Below are positions 6,731 through 13,937 of a stretch of DNA of 37,113 bases, one piece after another. The stretch is from a virus. The translations under genes and the position numbers were made by a program. How positions within the stretch are numbered: position 1 is the first letter of the stretch; each line of letters begins with the position of its first letter. A model generated the notes under the pieces. That model was not told the DNA's origin, did not search any database, and was given only the letters and a program-made list of their open reading frames with translations. The stretch is taken from the IMG/VR virus record IMGVR_UViG_3300029319_000030, positions 1 through 37,113 of that record, one strand, 5' to 3'.

Positions 6731-8458
6731 ATGCAAGTAGAAAATACAGAGATCAATGGATTTGTGATTGACAAGTTCAATCAACATGGCCTAGAAGTAG
6801 GTAAGACACAGGGCGTATGTCCTTGGTCTGCTAAATGTAGGAAGCCCGAAAATAGGAAGAAGAAGTGTGCTTCCTATGACTGGGAACGTGGTCTCGGTAC
6901 TTGTCATAACTGTAACAATAGTTTTCAACTACATACGTATCAACGTAAAGGTAATGCTAACAAAGAATATGTTAAGCCAATACCAGTTGAAGTATTTGAG
7001 CCAGTTGTTGACAAGGTTGCTGAATGGTTTAAAACTAGAGGCATATCACCAGCTTCCCTTCGTGACCTAAATGTTACTACAGGTGAAGAGTATATGCCTC
7101 AAACTGGCAAGAAGGAAAATACTATACAATTTAATTACATGATGGGTGATGAGCTTATTAATGTAAAGTATAGAGATGCTAGAAAAAACTTTAAGCTATA
7201 TAAGGGTGCTGAAAAGATATTTTATAATATCAATAGTATTGTTGGGTATGACTGGTGCGTTATTGTTGAAGGCGAAATGGATGCATTAGCATTACACGAA
7301 GCTGGAATTAAAAACGTAGTGTCAGTACCCAACGGTGCTACACTCAACAGCAACAACTTAGACTACTTAGATAACTGTATAGATTATTTTGAAGACAAAG
7401 AAAAAATAATACTAGCAGTTGATGCTGATGAAGCTGGCCAAGCTTTAAGGTACGAGTTTATTAGACGTCTTGGCGCTGAAGTCTGTTACTTAGTAGACTT
7501 TAACGGTAACAAAGATGCTAATGACTTTTTAATTGAACACGGGGCAGAAGAACTTAGAAAAGTTATAACATCTGCTACTCAAGTACCACTTGAAGGTGTA
7601 TCAACGTTACGTGATCTTGAAGCTGATTTATTAGACTTTGTACACAATGGTTTTAAACCTGGTTATCAAGTTGGTTTAGAGAACTTCGATAGAATATTCT
7701 CTACATACACGTCGCAGTTTATTACTGTAACAGGTATACCATCATCTGGTAAATCAGATTTTGTAGACCAAATGTGTGTAGGTTATAATAGAAACTACGG
7801 CTGGAAAACAGCATATGCGTCACCAGAAAACAAACCTAATTTTCTACACGCTCACAAGCTAATACGTAAAACATGGGAAGGTTTGCCTACCAAAGATGAT
7901 ATTGGTACGGCTAAATGGAAACAAGTTACCGATCATGTTAATGATAATTATTTTTTCATTGATATGGATAGATATACTCTTGAAGATGTATTACGTAAAG
8001 GCGCTGAGCTTGTCAAACGTAAAGGCATTAAATGTTTAGTCATTGATCCTTTTAATAAAATTAGAGATGTTGACTGTAAGTCCGAAGATGTTAATCGTTA
8101 CACTATGGAATATCTTACAAAGATAGAAACGTTTGCAAAGAAGTATGATGTACTAGTAATTGTTGTAGCGCATCCTACTAAAATGTATCGTGATAAAGAA
8201 GGTAAGATTGAAGAGCCAACGATGTACAGCATCAAAGGCGGTGGCGAGTGGTATGATGCTAGTTACCACGGCTTGTTAGTTCACAGAGATTATGACGCTC
8301 AAACGGTTAAAGCTAAAGTATTGAAAGTTAAGTTTCAAAACTTAGGTGAAAACCAAGCTGAAGCTCATTTTAACTGGGAGCCAAAGTCTGGTAGCTACAT
8401 ACCACTAATAACAGATAATGAAGTTAATAATGTAGGTGCATTGCCATGGGAGAACTAA
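6731..8458 (+). CDS. Primase-helicase (T7 gp4-like)
   Basis: The fused replicative primase and DNA helicase. A Cys-rich zinc-binding region lies at residues 30-61 (Cys30, 36, 46, 58, 61). The TOPRIM domain has VIVEGEMDALALHEAG (177-192, catalytic Glu180) and AVDADEAGQAL (229-239). The RecA-fold helicase has Walker A GIPSSGKS (335-342), a Walker B-like VIDPFNK near 440 and a conserved GGGEW block near 505-512. At 575 residues it is close to T7 gp4. It unwinds the fork and lays down primers. Its last 13 bases overlap the next gene. No DNA polymerase gene is visible beside it, so that should lie upstream. Confidence 0.94.
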   Translation: MQVENTEINGFVIDKFNQHGLEVGKTQGVCPWSAKCRKPENRKKKCASYDWERGLGTCHNCNNSFQLHTYQRKGNANKEYVKPIPVEVFEPVVDKVAEWFKTRGISPASLRDLNVTTGEEYMPQTGKKENTIQFNYMMGDELINVKYRDARKNFKLYKGAEKIFYNINSIVGYDWCVIVEGEMDALALHEAGIKNVVSVPNGATLNSNNLDYLDNCIDYFEDKEKIILAVDADEAGQALRYEFIRRLGAEVCYLVDFNGNKDANDFLIEHGAEELRKVITSATQVPLEGVSTLRDLEADLLDFVHNGFKPGYQVGLENFDRIFSTYTSQFITVTGIPSSGKSDFVDQMCVGYNRNYGWKTAYASPENKPNFLHAHKLIRKTWEGLPTKDDIGTAKWKQVTDHVNDNYFFIDMDRYTLEDVLRKGAELVKRKGIKCLVIDPFNKIRDVDCKSEDVNRYTMEYLTKIETFAKKYDVLVIVVAHPTKMYRDKEGKIEEPTMYSIKGGGEWYDASYHGLLVHRDYDAQTVKAKVLKVKFQNLGENQAEAHFNWEPKSGSYIPLITDNEVNNVGALPWEN

Positions 8459-8718
8459 AAGAAGAACATGGTAAATATCCTCCGCATACTAGAACTACTG
8501 TCGAAGAACTAGAAACTTATATATGGTGCTTTGCTAATAGAATAACTATAGCACCTATGCCTTTGTGGGGCGATGAGTTTGGTAAGTGGACAGTTAGAAT
8601 AAAAATTATAGACAAAGAACACCAAGACCCAGGTAGATATACTAAATGGGAAGCTATGGAAAAAGTCTATGAGTATTGCGATTATTATTATAATAAATAT
8701 AGGAAAGATGATAAATAA
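8446..8718 (+). CDS. Small protein of unknown function (90 aa)
   Basis: This 90-residue soluble protein starts inside the end of the helicase gene (13-base overlap) and overlaps the TS-family gene by 11 bases. It is rich in Trp and Tyr, with a Tyr-rich helical C-terminus (EYCDYYYNKYRK). I do not recognise the family. Overlaps at both ends suggest translational coupling with replication and nucleotide metabolism. Confidence 0.7.
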   Translation: MGELKEEHGKYPPHTRTTVEELETYIWCFANRITIAPMPLWGDEFGKWTVRIKIIDKEHQDPGRYTKWEAMEKVYEYCDYYYNKYRKDDK

Positions 8719-9385
8719 ATTTAAAACAGCAAACGAAGCATTTCATTATTTCATGCCTTATATTGTAGAGCACGGTGTTGACTTTGATAATACTAGAGCA
8801 TTGTTTAACGTGGGCTTCTTAATAGAAGATCCACATTGGTGTCACAGTATAACAAACAGAAATGGTGTTAAGCGTGACTTTAATTTAAAGTATGCTAAAG
8901 CAGAGTGGCAATGGTATTTAACTGGTTTACCAAACGTTAAAATGTTAGGTGAGATATACGGTAAAGTACCTGAGATATGGAAACGTATGGCTAATGAAGA
9001 AGGTTATGTTAACTCTAACTACGGTTATCAGTGGCAAAGAGGTGGTGATATATCTCAACTAGATTATGTTGTTGGTTTACTAGCTAGTAATCCTAAAACT
9101 CGTCAAGCTGCAATTAGTGTATATGACGCTAAGGAACATGTAAAATATAAATATGATACTCCATGTACATATGCTATACAGTTTACAATATTAAATAATA
9201 AGCTTAACATGTGCGTTACGATGCGTTCTAACGACCTCTGGTACGGTTTCTGTAACGATCAATACTGTTTTAGTATGTTACAAAAATTAGTTGCTGATAA
9301 ACTAGCTATACCAGTTGGTACTTATTATCATTTTGCCCATAATCTACATTTATATAACAATATAATAGAAAAAGTATATGGATAA
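8708..9385 (+). CDS. Thymidylate synthase family, probable dCMP hydroxymethylase
   Basis: The protein has the ThyA fold signature across 225 residues: AEWQWYLTG with Glu66, IWKRMANEEG with Trp91, YGYQW (106-110), an Arg-containing phosphate segment TRQAAISVYD (131-140), catalytic Cys153 in DTPCT, MRSND (172-176) and HLYNN (214-218). Four residues after the Gly of DLWYG the chain reads Asp184, where ThyA has the Asn that reads the uracil ring (E. coli Asn177). Asp there is the mark of dCMP-specific members such as T4 gp42. It would thus act on dCMP rather than dUMP. The ATG at 8708 is chosen because it overlaps the preceding stop and starts the conserved region; an in-frame ATG at 8669 lies deep in the previous gene. 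Confidence 0.8.
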   Translation: MINKFKTANEAFHYFMPYIVEHGVDFDNTRALFNVGFLIEDPHWCHSITNRNGVKRDFNLKYAKAEWQWYLTGLPNVKMLGEIYGKVPEIWKRMANEEGYVNSNYGYQWQRGGDISQLDYVVGLLASNPKTRQAAISVYDAKEHVKYKYDTPCTYAIQFTILNNKLNMCVTMRSNDLWYGFCNDQYCFSMLQKLVADKLAIPVGTYYHFAHNLHLYNNIIEKVYG

Positions 9386-10169
9386 AGAATATATATTATA
9401 CCACATACCTGGTAAAAAGATTGGTGTGACTACTGATTTATATAACAGAGTTACGGAACAACAAGGTTACGAGGAAGGTGAGTATGAAGTTTTAGAAAAG
9501 TCTAATGATATAGATTATATATCATTGCTTGAACGAAAGCTTCAAAAAAGGTATGGTTATAAAGTTGATTTAAAATCATACAAGGAATTAATTAGTAATA
9601 AATTTAAATTAAATAATATGAAGATAAATGTTACGGAACAGACCACAACATTTCCATGTCCTGTTAGCAAGCTTAAAGGCCAGCTAATGGATAACTTAGA
9701 GATGCGGTGGACAACTGAACACGGTGATGTTTGTTTAGATAAAGATTTAGTTAAGTGGATAACTGCAAACGCTAAAACATCTATGTTTAACAAAGACAGA
9801 TGTTACGTTTACAATAAAGCTATGGCTAGATATTTATCTAACAAAGAGTTACCATTTCCAAATGATTTACATTCGCCTACTATATTCGACTTAATTAGAA
9901 GTTGGGCTGAAGACAGAGGTATATATGATAAAGGTGATCAAAAGACTCAATATGTTAAGCTGATGGAAGAAGCTGGCGAAGTTGGTAGAGCTATATTAAA
10001 AGATGATACATTAGAAATACAAGATGGTATCGGTGATATGGTTGTTGTGCTAACTAACCTAGCTGAGCTAAGCGGTTTAACAATTGAAGAGTGTATTGAA
10101 TCAGCTTATGATACTATAGCTAAGCGTAAAGGCAAAATGATTAATGGAACATTTGTAAAAAATAATTAA
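9378..10169 (+). CDS. GIY-YIG-like / MazG-like NTP pyrophosphohydrolase fusion
   Basis: This 263-residue protein has three parts. Residues 1-65 resemble a degenerate GIY-YIG nuclease: ILYHIPGKKIGVT replaces the two signature strands, followed by LYNRV with Arg24 and SLLERKL with Glu52. Residues 80-160 are an unrecognised middle domain. Residues 168-255 are an all-alpha MazG-type domain with EEAGE (197-201) and EIQDGIGD (Glu213, Asp216, Asp220), the metal-binding pattern that hydrolyses NTPs or (d)NTPs to monophosphates. It overlaps the TS-family gene by 8 bases. In a phage with possible modified dCMP synthesis, a nucleotide pyrophosphohydrolase could clear a competing dNTP; that is inference. 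Confidence 0.78.
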   Translation: MDKEYILYHIPGKKIGVTTDLYNRVTEQQGYEEGEYEVLEKSNDIDYISLLERKLQKRYGYKVDLKSYKELISNKFKLNNMKINVTEQTTTFPCPVSKLKGQLMDNLEMRWTTEHGDVCLDKDLVKWITANAKTSMFNKDRCYVYNKAMARYLSNKELPFPNDLHSPTIFDLIRSWAEDRGIYDKGDQKTQYVKLMEEAGEVGRAILKDDTLEIQDGIGDMVVVLTNLAELSGLTIEECIESAYDTIAKRKGKMINGTFVKNN

Positions 10170-10170
10170 T

Positions 10171-10449
10171 ATGAGTAGTAGAGAAATAATGAATGCTAAG
10201 GGTTTCGGCTCTAATGGAGTTGAGTTTAGAGATCCTGTTGTAAAACGTGTTGTAGATAAATTTAAATTAAGGTCTGATGAAGGTTTTAGAAAATACGGTA
10301 CGACTCTTGATGAAGAGAGAACAACAAAAATGAAAGGCCTAATGAAGTATCTAGTTGATATTCAAGAAGAGCTTATGGATGCAATACTGTATATACAGAC
10401 TGCACAAGAAGAACTTAAAGATGTATTAAATGAAACGTCGAAAGAATAA
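10171..10449 (+). CDS. MazG-like / DUF5664-type small protein
   Basis: This 92-residue protein has the pattern KFKLRSDEGFRKYGTTLDEE (30-49), then a long helix with QEELMDAILYIQ (about 68-79). Small phage proteins with a KYG block followed by EELxDAxxY are generally grouped with all-alpha NTP pyrophosphatase-like or dATP/dGTP diphosphohydrolase N-terminal families. The EExxD stretch could bind metal. Activity is not certain. It starts one base after the GIY-YIG/MazG gene and overlaps the resolvase gene by 20 bases. Confidence 0.65.
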   Translation: MSSREIMNAKGFGSNGVEFRDPVVKRVVDKFKLRSDEGFRKYGTTLDEERTTKMKGLMKYLVDIQEELMDAILYIQTAQEELKDVLNETSKE

Positions 10450-10873
10450 ACAACGAGGTCCTGTTAGGTCTAAGAAGGTTATATGTGATGGTATAACCTT
10501 CGCCTCTGGCTTAGAAAAGTATATGTACAAAGCTCTTAAAAAAGCTAAGATAAAAGCTAAGTATGAAGGTTGTACATATGTAATACAAGATGGCTTTGAG
10601 TTTAACATTGACAGTTATGAAAGACAGTCTAATGGTAAAGGCGATTTTAAAAACAGAGGAAATAAAAAGATATTACCAATTAAGTATACACCAGATTTTA
10701 TAGGTAATGGGTTTATAATAGAGTGTAAAGGTAGAGCAAACGAAAGTTTTCCAATACGTTGGAAATTATTTAAATCATTTGTTAATAGATGCTATCCGCA
10801 TGTAACTTTATATAAGCCTCAAAACCAAAAAGAGTGTGATCAGGTAATAAAGTTAATAATTAAAAATAAATAA
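10430..10873 (+). CDS. Endonuclease I-like Holliday junction resolvase
   Basis: Like T7 gp3, this 147-residue nuclease should cleave branched DNA before packaging. Catalytic residues of the PD-(D/E)XK core are in order: Glu29 in SGLEKYM, Asp89 in YTPDF, Glu98 and Lys100 in IIECKGR. The length is nearly that of T7 endonuclease I (149). The basic N-terminus (MKRRKNKQRG) fits DNA binding. Its start overlaps the preceding gene by 20 bases. Presence of this T7-type enzyme beside a gp4-like helicase supports a T7-like replication strategy. Confidence 0.9.
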   Translation: MKRRKNKQRGPVRSKKVICDGITFASGLEKYMYKALKKAKIKAKYEGCTYVIQDGFEFNIDSYERQSNGKGDFKNRGNKKILPIKYTPDFIGNGFIIECKGRANESFPIRWKLFKSFVNRCYPHVTLYKPQNQKECDQVIKLIIKNK

Positions 10874-10874
10874 T

Positions 10875-11018
10875 ATGGATTGGGAATTTAGTATAGGATT
10901 TTATCCTGGTGTTCTTTTTGGTTTAAGAACATATAGAGAACGAAATAAAAATAACCATGTTGCATATCTACCATTTGTAGATTTTTGTTTAACAACATAT
11001 AAAAGAAAAAGAAAATAA
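10875..11018 (+). CDS. 47-aa conserved small phage protein
   Basis: A short frame starts at the ATG at 10875, one base after the resolvase stop, and ends at a TAA overlapping the RNR start codon (TAATG at 11016-11020). The N-terminal half, with GFYPGVLFGLRTY at residues 8-20, recalls tiny phage proteins commonly found near nucleotide-metabolism genes. The C-terminus is strongly basic (KRKRK). It fills an otherwise empty 144-base interval exactly, which supports it as a gene. Function unknown. Confidence 0.65.
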   Translation: MDWEFSIGFYPGVLFGLRTYRERNKNNHVAYLPFVDFCLTTYKRKRK

Positions 11019-12883
11019 TGAAAGACACTAATAGAAACATACTTTCTGATATAACTGTTCATATGAAGTATGCTAGGTATATGCCTGAGTTGAAACGTAG
11101 AGAAACTTGGGACGAGCTAGTTAGCAGAAACTTGGACATGCATATTAAGAATTACCCTAAATTAAAGAGCGATATATTAAATGCATACACTTATGTATTT
11201 GATAAAAAGATTTTACCATCAATGAGAAGTTTACAATTTGCTGGTAAACCAATACAGGTAAGTCCTAATAGGTTGTATAACTGTTCGTACCTACCTGTAG
11301 ATGATATTGAAGCTTTTAATGAGATAATGTTTCTATTACTTTCTGGATGTGGAGTCGGTTACTCCGTTCAACAGCACCACATCAAAGACTTACCTGTAAT
11401 AACTAAACCTTATATGAAAAGGTCTAAGCGTTTTGTTATAGGTGATTCAATTGAAGGCTGGTCTGATGCTGTTAAAGTATTAATTAAGTCTTACCTTGGT
11501 GGCAAGAAAGCTTCTAAGATAAACTTTGATTATACTTGTATCAGACCAAAAGGTGCTAGGCTAGTGACATCAGGTGGTAAAGCACCTGGTCCACAGCCAT
11601 TAAAAGAATGTTTAATCAAGGTTGAAGGTATACTTCAATCAAAGGAAGATGGCGATAGACTAACCTCACTTGAGATACACGATATTGTTTGTCATATAGC
11701 CGATGCTGTACTAGCTGGTGGTATTAGACGAGCTGCATTAATCAGTTTGTTTACTGCTACAGACAGTGAGATGATATCATGTAAGTCAGGCCAATGGTGG
11801 GAAACAGACCCGCAAAGAGGTAGAGCTAATAACTCAGCTGTTTTAATGAGACATAAAGTAACTAAAGAGTTTTTTATGGACTTATGGAAACGAGTTGAGC
11901 TATCAGGAGCTGGTGAGCCTGGTATATATCTTAATAACGACAAGGACTGGGGAACTAATCCTTGTTGTGAGATAGCACTAAGGCCGTTTCAGTTCTGTAA
12001 CCTTTGTGAAGTTAATGTATCTGATATTGTAGATCAAGAAGATTTTAATAACAGAGTTAAAGCTGCGGCGTTTATTGGAACGTTACAAGCAGCGTATACC
12101 GACTTCCACTATCTTAGAGAAATATGGAAAGAGACAACAGAGAAAGACGCTCTTATAGGTGTGTCAATGACAGGAATAGGGAGTGCCGCTGTGCTCCAAA
12201 TGGATATGAAGGAAGCTGCAAATATCGTGACAAAAGAAAACGCACGAGTAGCAAAGATTCTAGGAATAAAAGCATCAGCTAGATGTACAACCGTAAAACC
12301 TGCAGGGACAACATCTCTGGTCCTCGGAACATCTTCGGGTATTCATGCATGGCATAATGATTATTATGTCCGTAGGATGCGCGTAGGAAAAAACGAGGCT
12401 ATATATACATATTTATCTAAACAACATCCTGAGCTTATTGAAGATGAATACTTCAGGCCTCATGATACAGCTGTAATATCTGTACCGCAGAAAGCCCCGG
12501 CTAAATCAATACTTAGAACTGAATCACCGTTTGATACTCTTGAAAGAGTTAAGCATGTATCACGAGAGTGGATTAAGCCTGGCCATAGACGTGGTAGCAA
12601 TACACATAATGTATCAGCTACAATATCTTTGAAAGAAGATGAGTGGGAAAAGGCAGGTGAATGGATGTGGAGTAATAGAGATTATTATAATGGGTTGTCA
12701 GTATTACCATATGATGGTGGTACTTATACACAAGCTCCGTTTGAAGATATTACGGAGGATAAATATAACGAAATGTCTAAAGTATTATCTGACGTCGATT
12801 TAACGAAAGTAACAGAGACAGATGATAACACAGATCTATCAGGTGAGCTTGCTTGCGCTGGTGGTAGCTGTGAAGTTGTTTAA
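11018..12883 (+). CDS. Adenosylcobalamin-dependent (class II) ribonucleotide reductase
   Basis: It reduces ribonucleotides to deoxyribonucleotides, feeding phage replication. The 621-residue single chain shows the class II pattern without a small subunit gene nearby: YNCSYLPV with Cys89, SGCGVGYSV (109-117), GGIRRAALIS, NPCCEI (Cys316/317, where NPCGE is usual), FCNLCEVN, and the nucleotide-phosphate loop PAGTTSLVLG near 428-437. The C-terminus ELACAGGSCEVV carries the Cys613/Cys618 redox pair used for re-reduction. Dependence on B12 means activity requires host or environmental cobalamin. Two stretches in the gene have codon use unlike the rest (see findings). Confidence 0.92.
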   Translation: MKDTNRNILSDITVHMKYARYMPELKRRETWDELVSRNLDMHIKNYPKLKSDILNAYTYVFDKKILPSMRSLQFAGKPIQVSPNRLYNCSYLPVDDIEAFNEIMFLLLSGCGVGYSVQQHHIKDLPVITKPYMKRSKRFVIGDSIEGWSDAVKVLIKSYLGGKKASKINFDYTCIRPKGARLVTSGGKAPGPQPLKECLIKVEGILQSKEDGDRLTSLEIHDIVCHIADAVLAGGIRRAALISLFTATDSEMISCKSGQWWETDPQRGRANNSAVLMRHKVTKEFFMDLWKRVELSGAGEPGIYLNNDKDWGTNPCCEIALRPFQFCNLCEVNVSDIVDQEDFNNRVKAAAFIGTLQAAYTDFHYLREIWKETTEKDALIGVSMTGIGSAAVLQMDMKEAANIVTKENARVAKILGIKASARCTTVKPAGTTSLVLGTSSGIHAWHNDYYVRRMRVGKNEAIYTYLSKQHPELIEDEYFRPHDTAVISVPQKAPAKSILRTESPFDTLERVKHVSREWIKPGHRRGSNTHNVSATISLKEDEWEKAGEWMWSNRDYYNGLSVLPYDGGTYTQAPFEDITEDKYNEMSKVLSDVDLTKVTETDDNTDLSGELACAGGSCEVV

Positions 12884-12900
12884 TTTAATAAAATATAAAT

Positions 12901-13080
12901 ATGAATTTAGAAGAATTATTAGACACGATGCAAGATGAAATGCATAGTGCTCACGAAGAAATAGAAAAGTTTATGAAAGGAAATAAATCTGCAGGAACTA
13001 GAGCTAGAAAGAGCATGCAGACAATTAAGGAAGCTGCTCAAAATGTGAGAACAACAATTCAGGCTATAAAAAATAGCTAA
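12901..13080 (+). CDS. Hc1 / histone H1-like DNA-binding protein
   Basis: A 59-residue frame begins 17 bases after the RNR stop. The first 24 residues are acidic and helical (LEELLDTMQDEM), followed by KFMKGNKSAGTRARKSMQTI and a helix ending QAIKNS. The GNKSAGTRARK block is the signature of the Hc1/histone H1-like family of Bacteroidetes and Chlamydia, proteins thought to bind and compact DNA. It is the last gene of the rightward unit and sits directly before the terminator. In a phage it could organise host or phage DNA. Confidence 0.82.
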   Translation: MNLEELLDTMQDEMHSAHEEIEKFMKGNKSAGTRARKSMQTIKEAAQNVRTTIQAIKNS

Positions 13081-13086
13081 AATAAT

Positions 13087-13115
13087 AAAGGGAGCTTAAC
13101 GGCTCCCTTTTTTTA
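13087..13115 (+). terminator. Rho-independent terminator between convergent units
   Basis: AAAGGGAGC (13087-13095) pairs perfectly with GCTCCCTTT (13102-13110) across the 6-base loop TTAACG, and T residues continue to about 13114. On the other strand the stem is followed by TTTATTATT, so it may also stop leftward transcription from the late region, though more weakly. It lies exactly at the change of coding strand. Confidence 0.9.
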
Positions 13116-13188
13116 TTGCTATTTTAAAAATTACTAAACCAACTATCGCAGCGGTTGTACATATAGGACACGGACACATGACTAACAT
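13096..13188 (-). CDS. Possible 30-aa membrane peptide with CPCPIC motif
   Basis: On the minus strand an ATG at 13188, or a second ATG at 13179, opens a frame reading MCPCPICTTAAIVGLVIFKIAIKKG and ending at a TAA (13096-13098) inside the terminator stem. It has a Cys-rich head, about 15 hydrophobic residues and a Lys-rich tail: a plausible tiny membrane protein, last in the late unit. The start at 13179 would overlap the previous stop, as many genes here do. The frame overlaps the terminator, which weakens the case. Confidence 0.4.
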   Translation of the reverse strand: MLVMCPCPICTTAAIVGLVIFKIAIKKGSR

Positions 13189-13457
13189 CTCCATCTTCTT
13201 CTAGCTGCTTTACCTCTTTTGCTTTTCCAATTTCTTGATCTAGCACAAAAAGATTTTCTACGTTTAGCAGCTTTACTACCTGGCTTAACCTTACCAGTAA
13301 CCGGTGCTGATAAAGTGCTACCTGGGTTTTCTTTTTTATAAGCTCTTCTTCCAGCTTCAGTCATACCAGCTCCTTCTTTAGTTGAAAGAAAGTGCCTACC
13401 TTTACCTCTAGTAGTTTTCCTTAATTTTAAAAATGGATTATTATCTTGTATAAACAT
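13182..13457 (-). CDS. Small basic phage protein, SKAAKRRKSFCAR family
   Basis: This 91-residue, very basic protein contains GAGMTEAGRRAYKKENPGS (29-47), an APVTGKVKPGSKAAKRRKSF block (51-70) and a terminal RRRWRC. I recognise the combination from numerous small proteins of uncultured aquatic phages, usually near structural genes (a DUF6321-type family). They look like nucleic-acid or capsid-lumen binding proteins; the function is not established. The preceding gene stops one base before its start. Confidence 0.75.
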   Translation of the reverse strand: MFIQDNNPFLKLRKTTRGKGRHFLSTKEGAGMTEAGRRAYKKENPGSTLSAPVTGKVKPGSKAAKRRKSFCARSRNWKSKRGKAARRRWRC

Positions 13458-13736
13458 TTATTTTTCTCCGCATTTTTTAGAAGGATCATTAACCTGCCTC
13501 CAATCTTCTTTTCTAAACCAGTCTCTTAATGTAGCTCCTTTTTTACGAGCGCCTTTAACGTTTGTTTTAGAAGATCGTTTATACTTACCTGCTTTACCAG
13601 ATTTTTTCTTAGCACGAACAAGTCTGTCTCGTTCAGACTTGCTCATACTACGTATCTTAGCAGCAGGTAGACAAGTTTTAGTTGTACCTCCTCCTTTTTG
13701 TTTTTTAAAAGGATTACCCTCTTGATTAAAAGCCAT
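13458..13736 (-). CDS. Small basic phage protein with CLPAAKI / LRDWF motifs
   Basis: This 92-residue basic protein has TCLPAAKIRSMSKSERDRLV at about 21-40, a KSGKAGKYKRSSKTNVKGARKKG block (45-67) and LRDWFRKEDWRQV (71-83). The same modules recur in other small phage proteins of this kind, near virion genes. The net charge is strongly positive, as for its neighbours. Its start overlaps the preceding gene's stop by one base. A role in binding packaged DNA is plausible but unproven. Confidence 0.72.
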   Translation of the reverse strand: MAFNQEGNPFKKQKGGGTTKTCLPAAKIRSMSKSERDRLVRAKKKSGKAGKYKRSSKTNVKGARKKGATLRDWFRKEDWRQVNDPSKKCGEK

Positions 13737-13936
13737 TACTTTTTCTTACCCATCATCTTCATAACAGCGTTCATTTGGCTTTTAGTTAGCTTCAGCATTA
13801 CTGAATCTTCTTTTTTCATCTTCATAGCTGCACCTTTTTTCATTTTCATTGCAGCGCCTTTTTTCATTTTCATGCCTGATTCTTTTTTCATTTTCATTGA
13901 TGAAGCTTTCTTCATCTTCATTGGACCTTTTTTCAT
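13736..13936 (-). CDS. Met-Lys octapeptide-repeat protein (66 aa)
   Basis: The protein starts MKKGP and then has five consecutive octads of the form MKMKK plus three variable residues (ASS, ESG, GAA, GAA, EDS), residues 6-45. A C-terminal segment rich in Met, Lys and Leu follows (VMLKLTKSQMNAVMKMMGKKK). Almost every charge is positive. The opposite-strand frame across this region is a mirror of the repeat and not a gene. Its place among other tiny basic proteins suggests nucleic-acid contact, but no function is known to me. Confidence 0.7.
   Translation of the reverse strand: MKKGPMKMKKASSMKMKKESGMKMKKGAAMKMKKGAAMKMKKEDSVMLKLTKSQMNAVMKMMGKKK
13802..13921 (-). repeat. Five tandem 24-bp repeats encoding MKMKKxxx
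   Basis: Five head-to-tail 24-base units encode the octapeptide array of the 66-residue protein. On the + strand each unit contains TTCATTTTCAT or a close variant. The two central units encode the same peptide (MKMKKGAA), while outer units have diverged in the last three codons, consistent with expansion by slippage or unequal recombination. Confidence 0.85.
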
Positions 13937-13937
13937 T

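Noticed and set aside
6867-7070. Alternate + frame inside the primase-helicase gene
   Set aside because: It lies within the zinc-binding and TOPRIM-proximal part of a clearly identified protein and has no motif.
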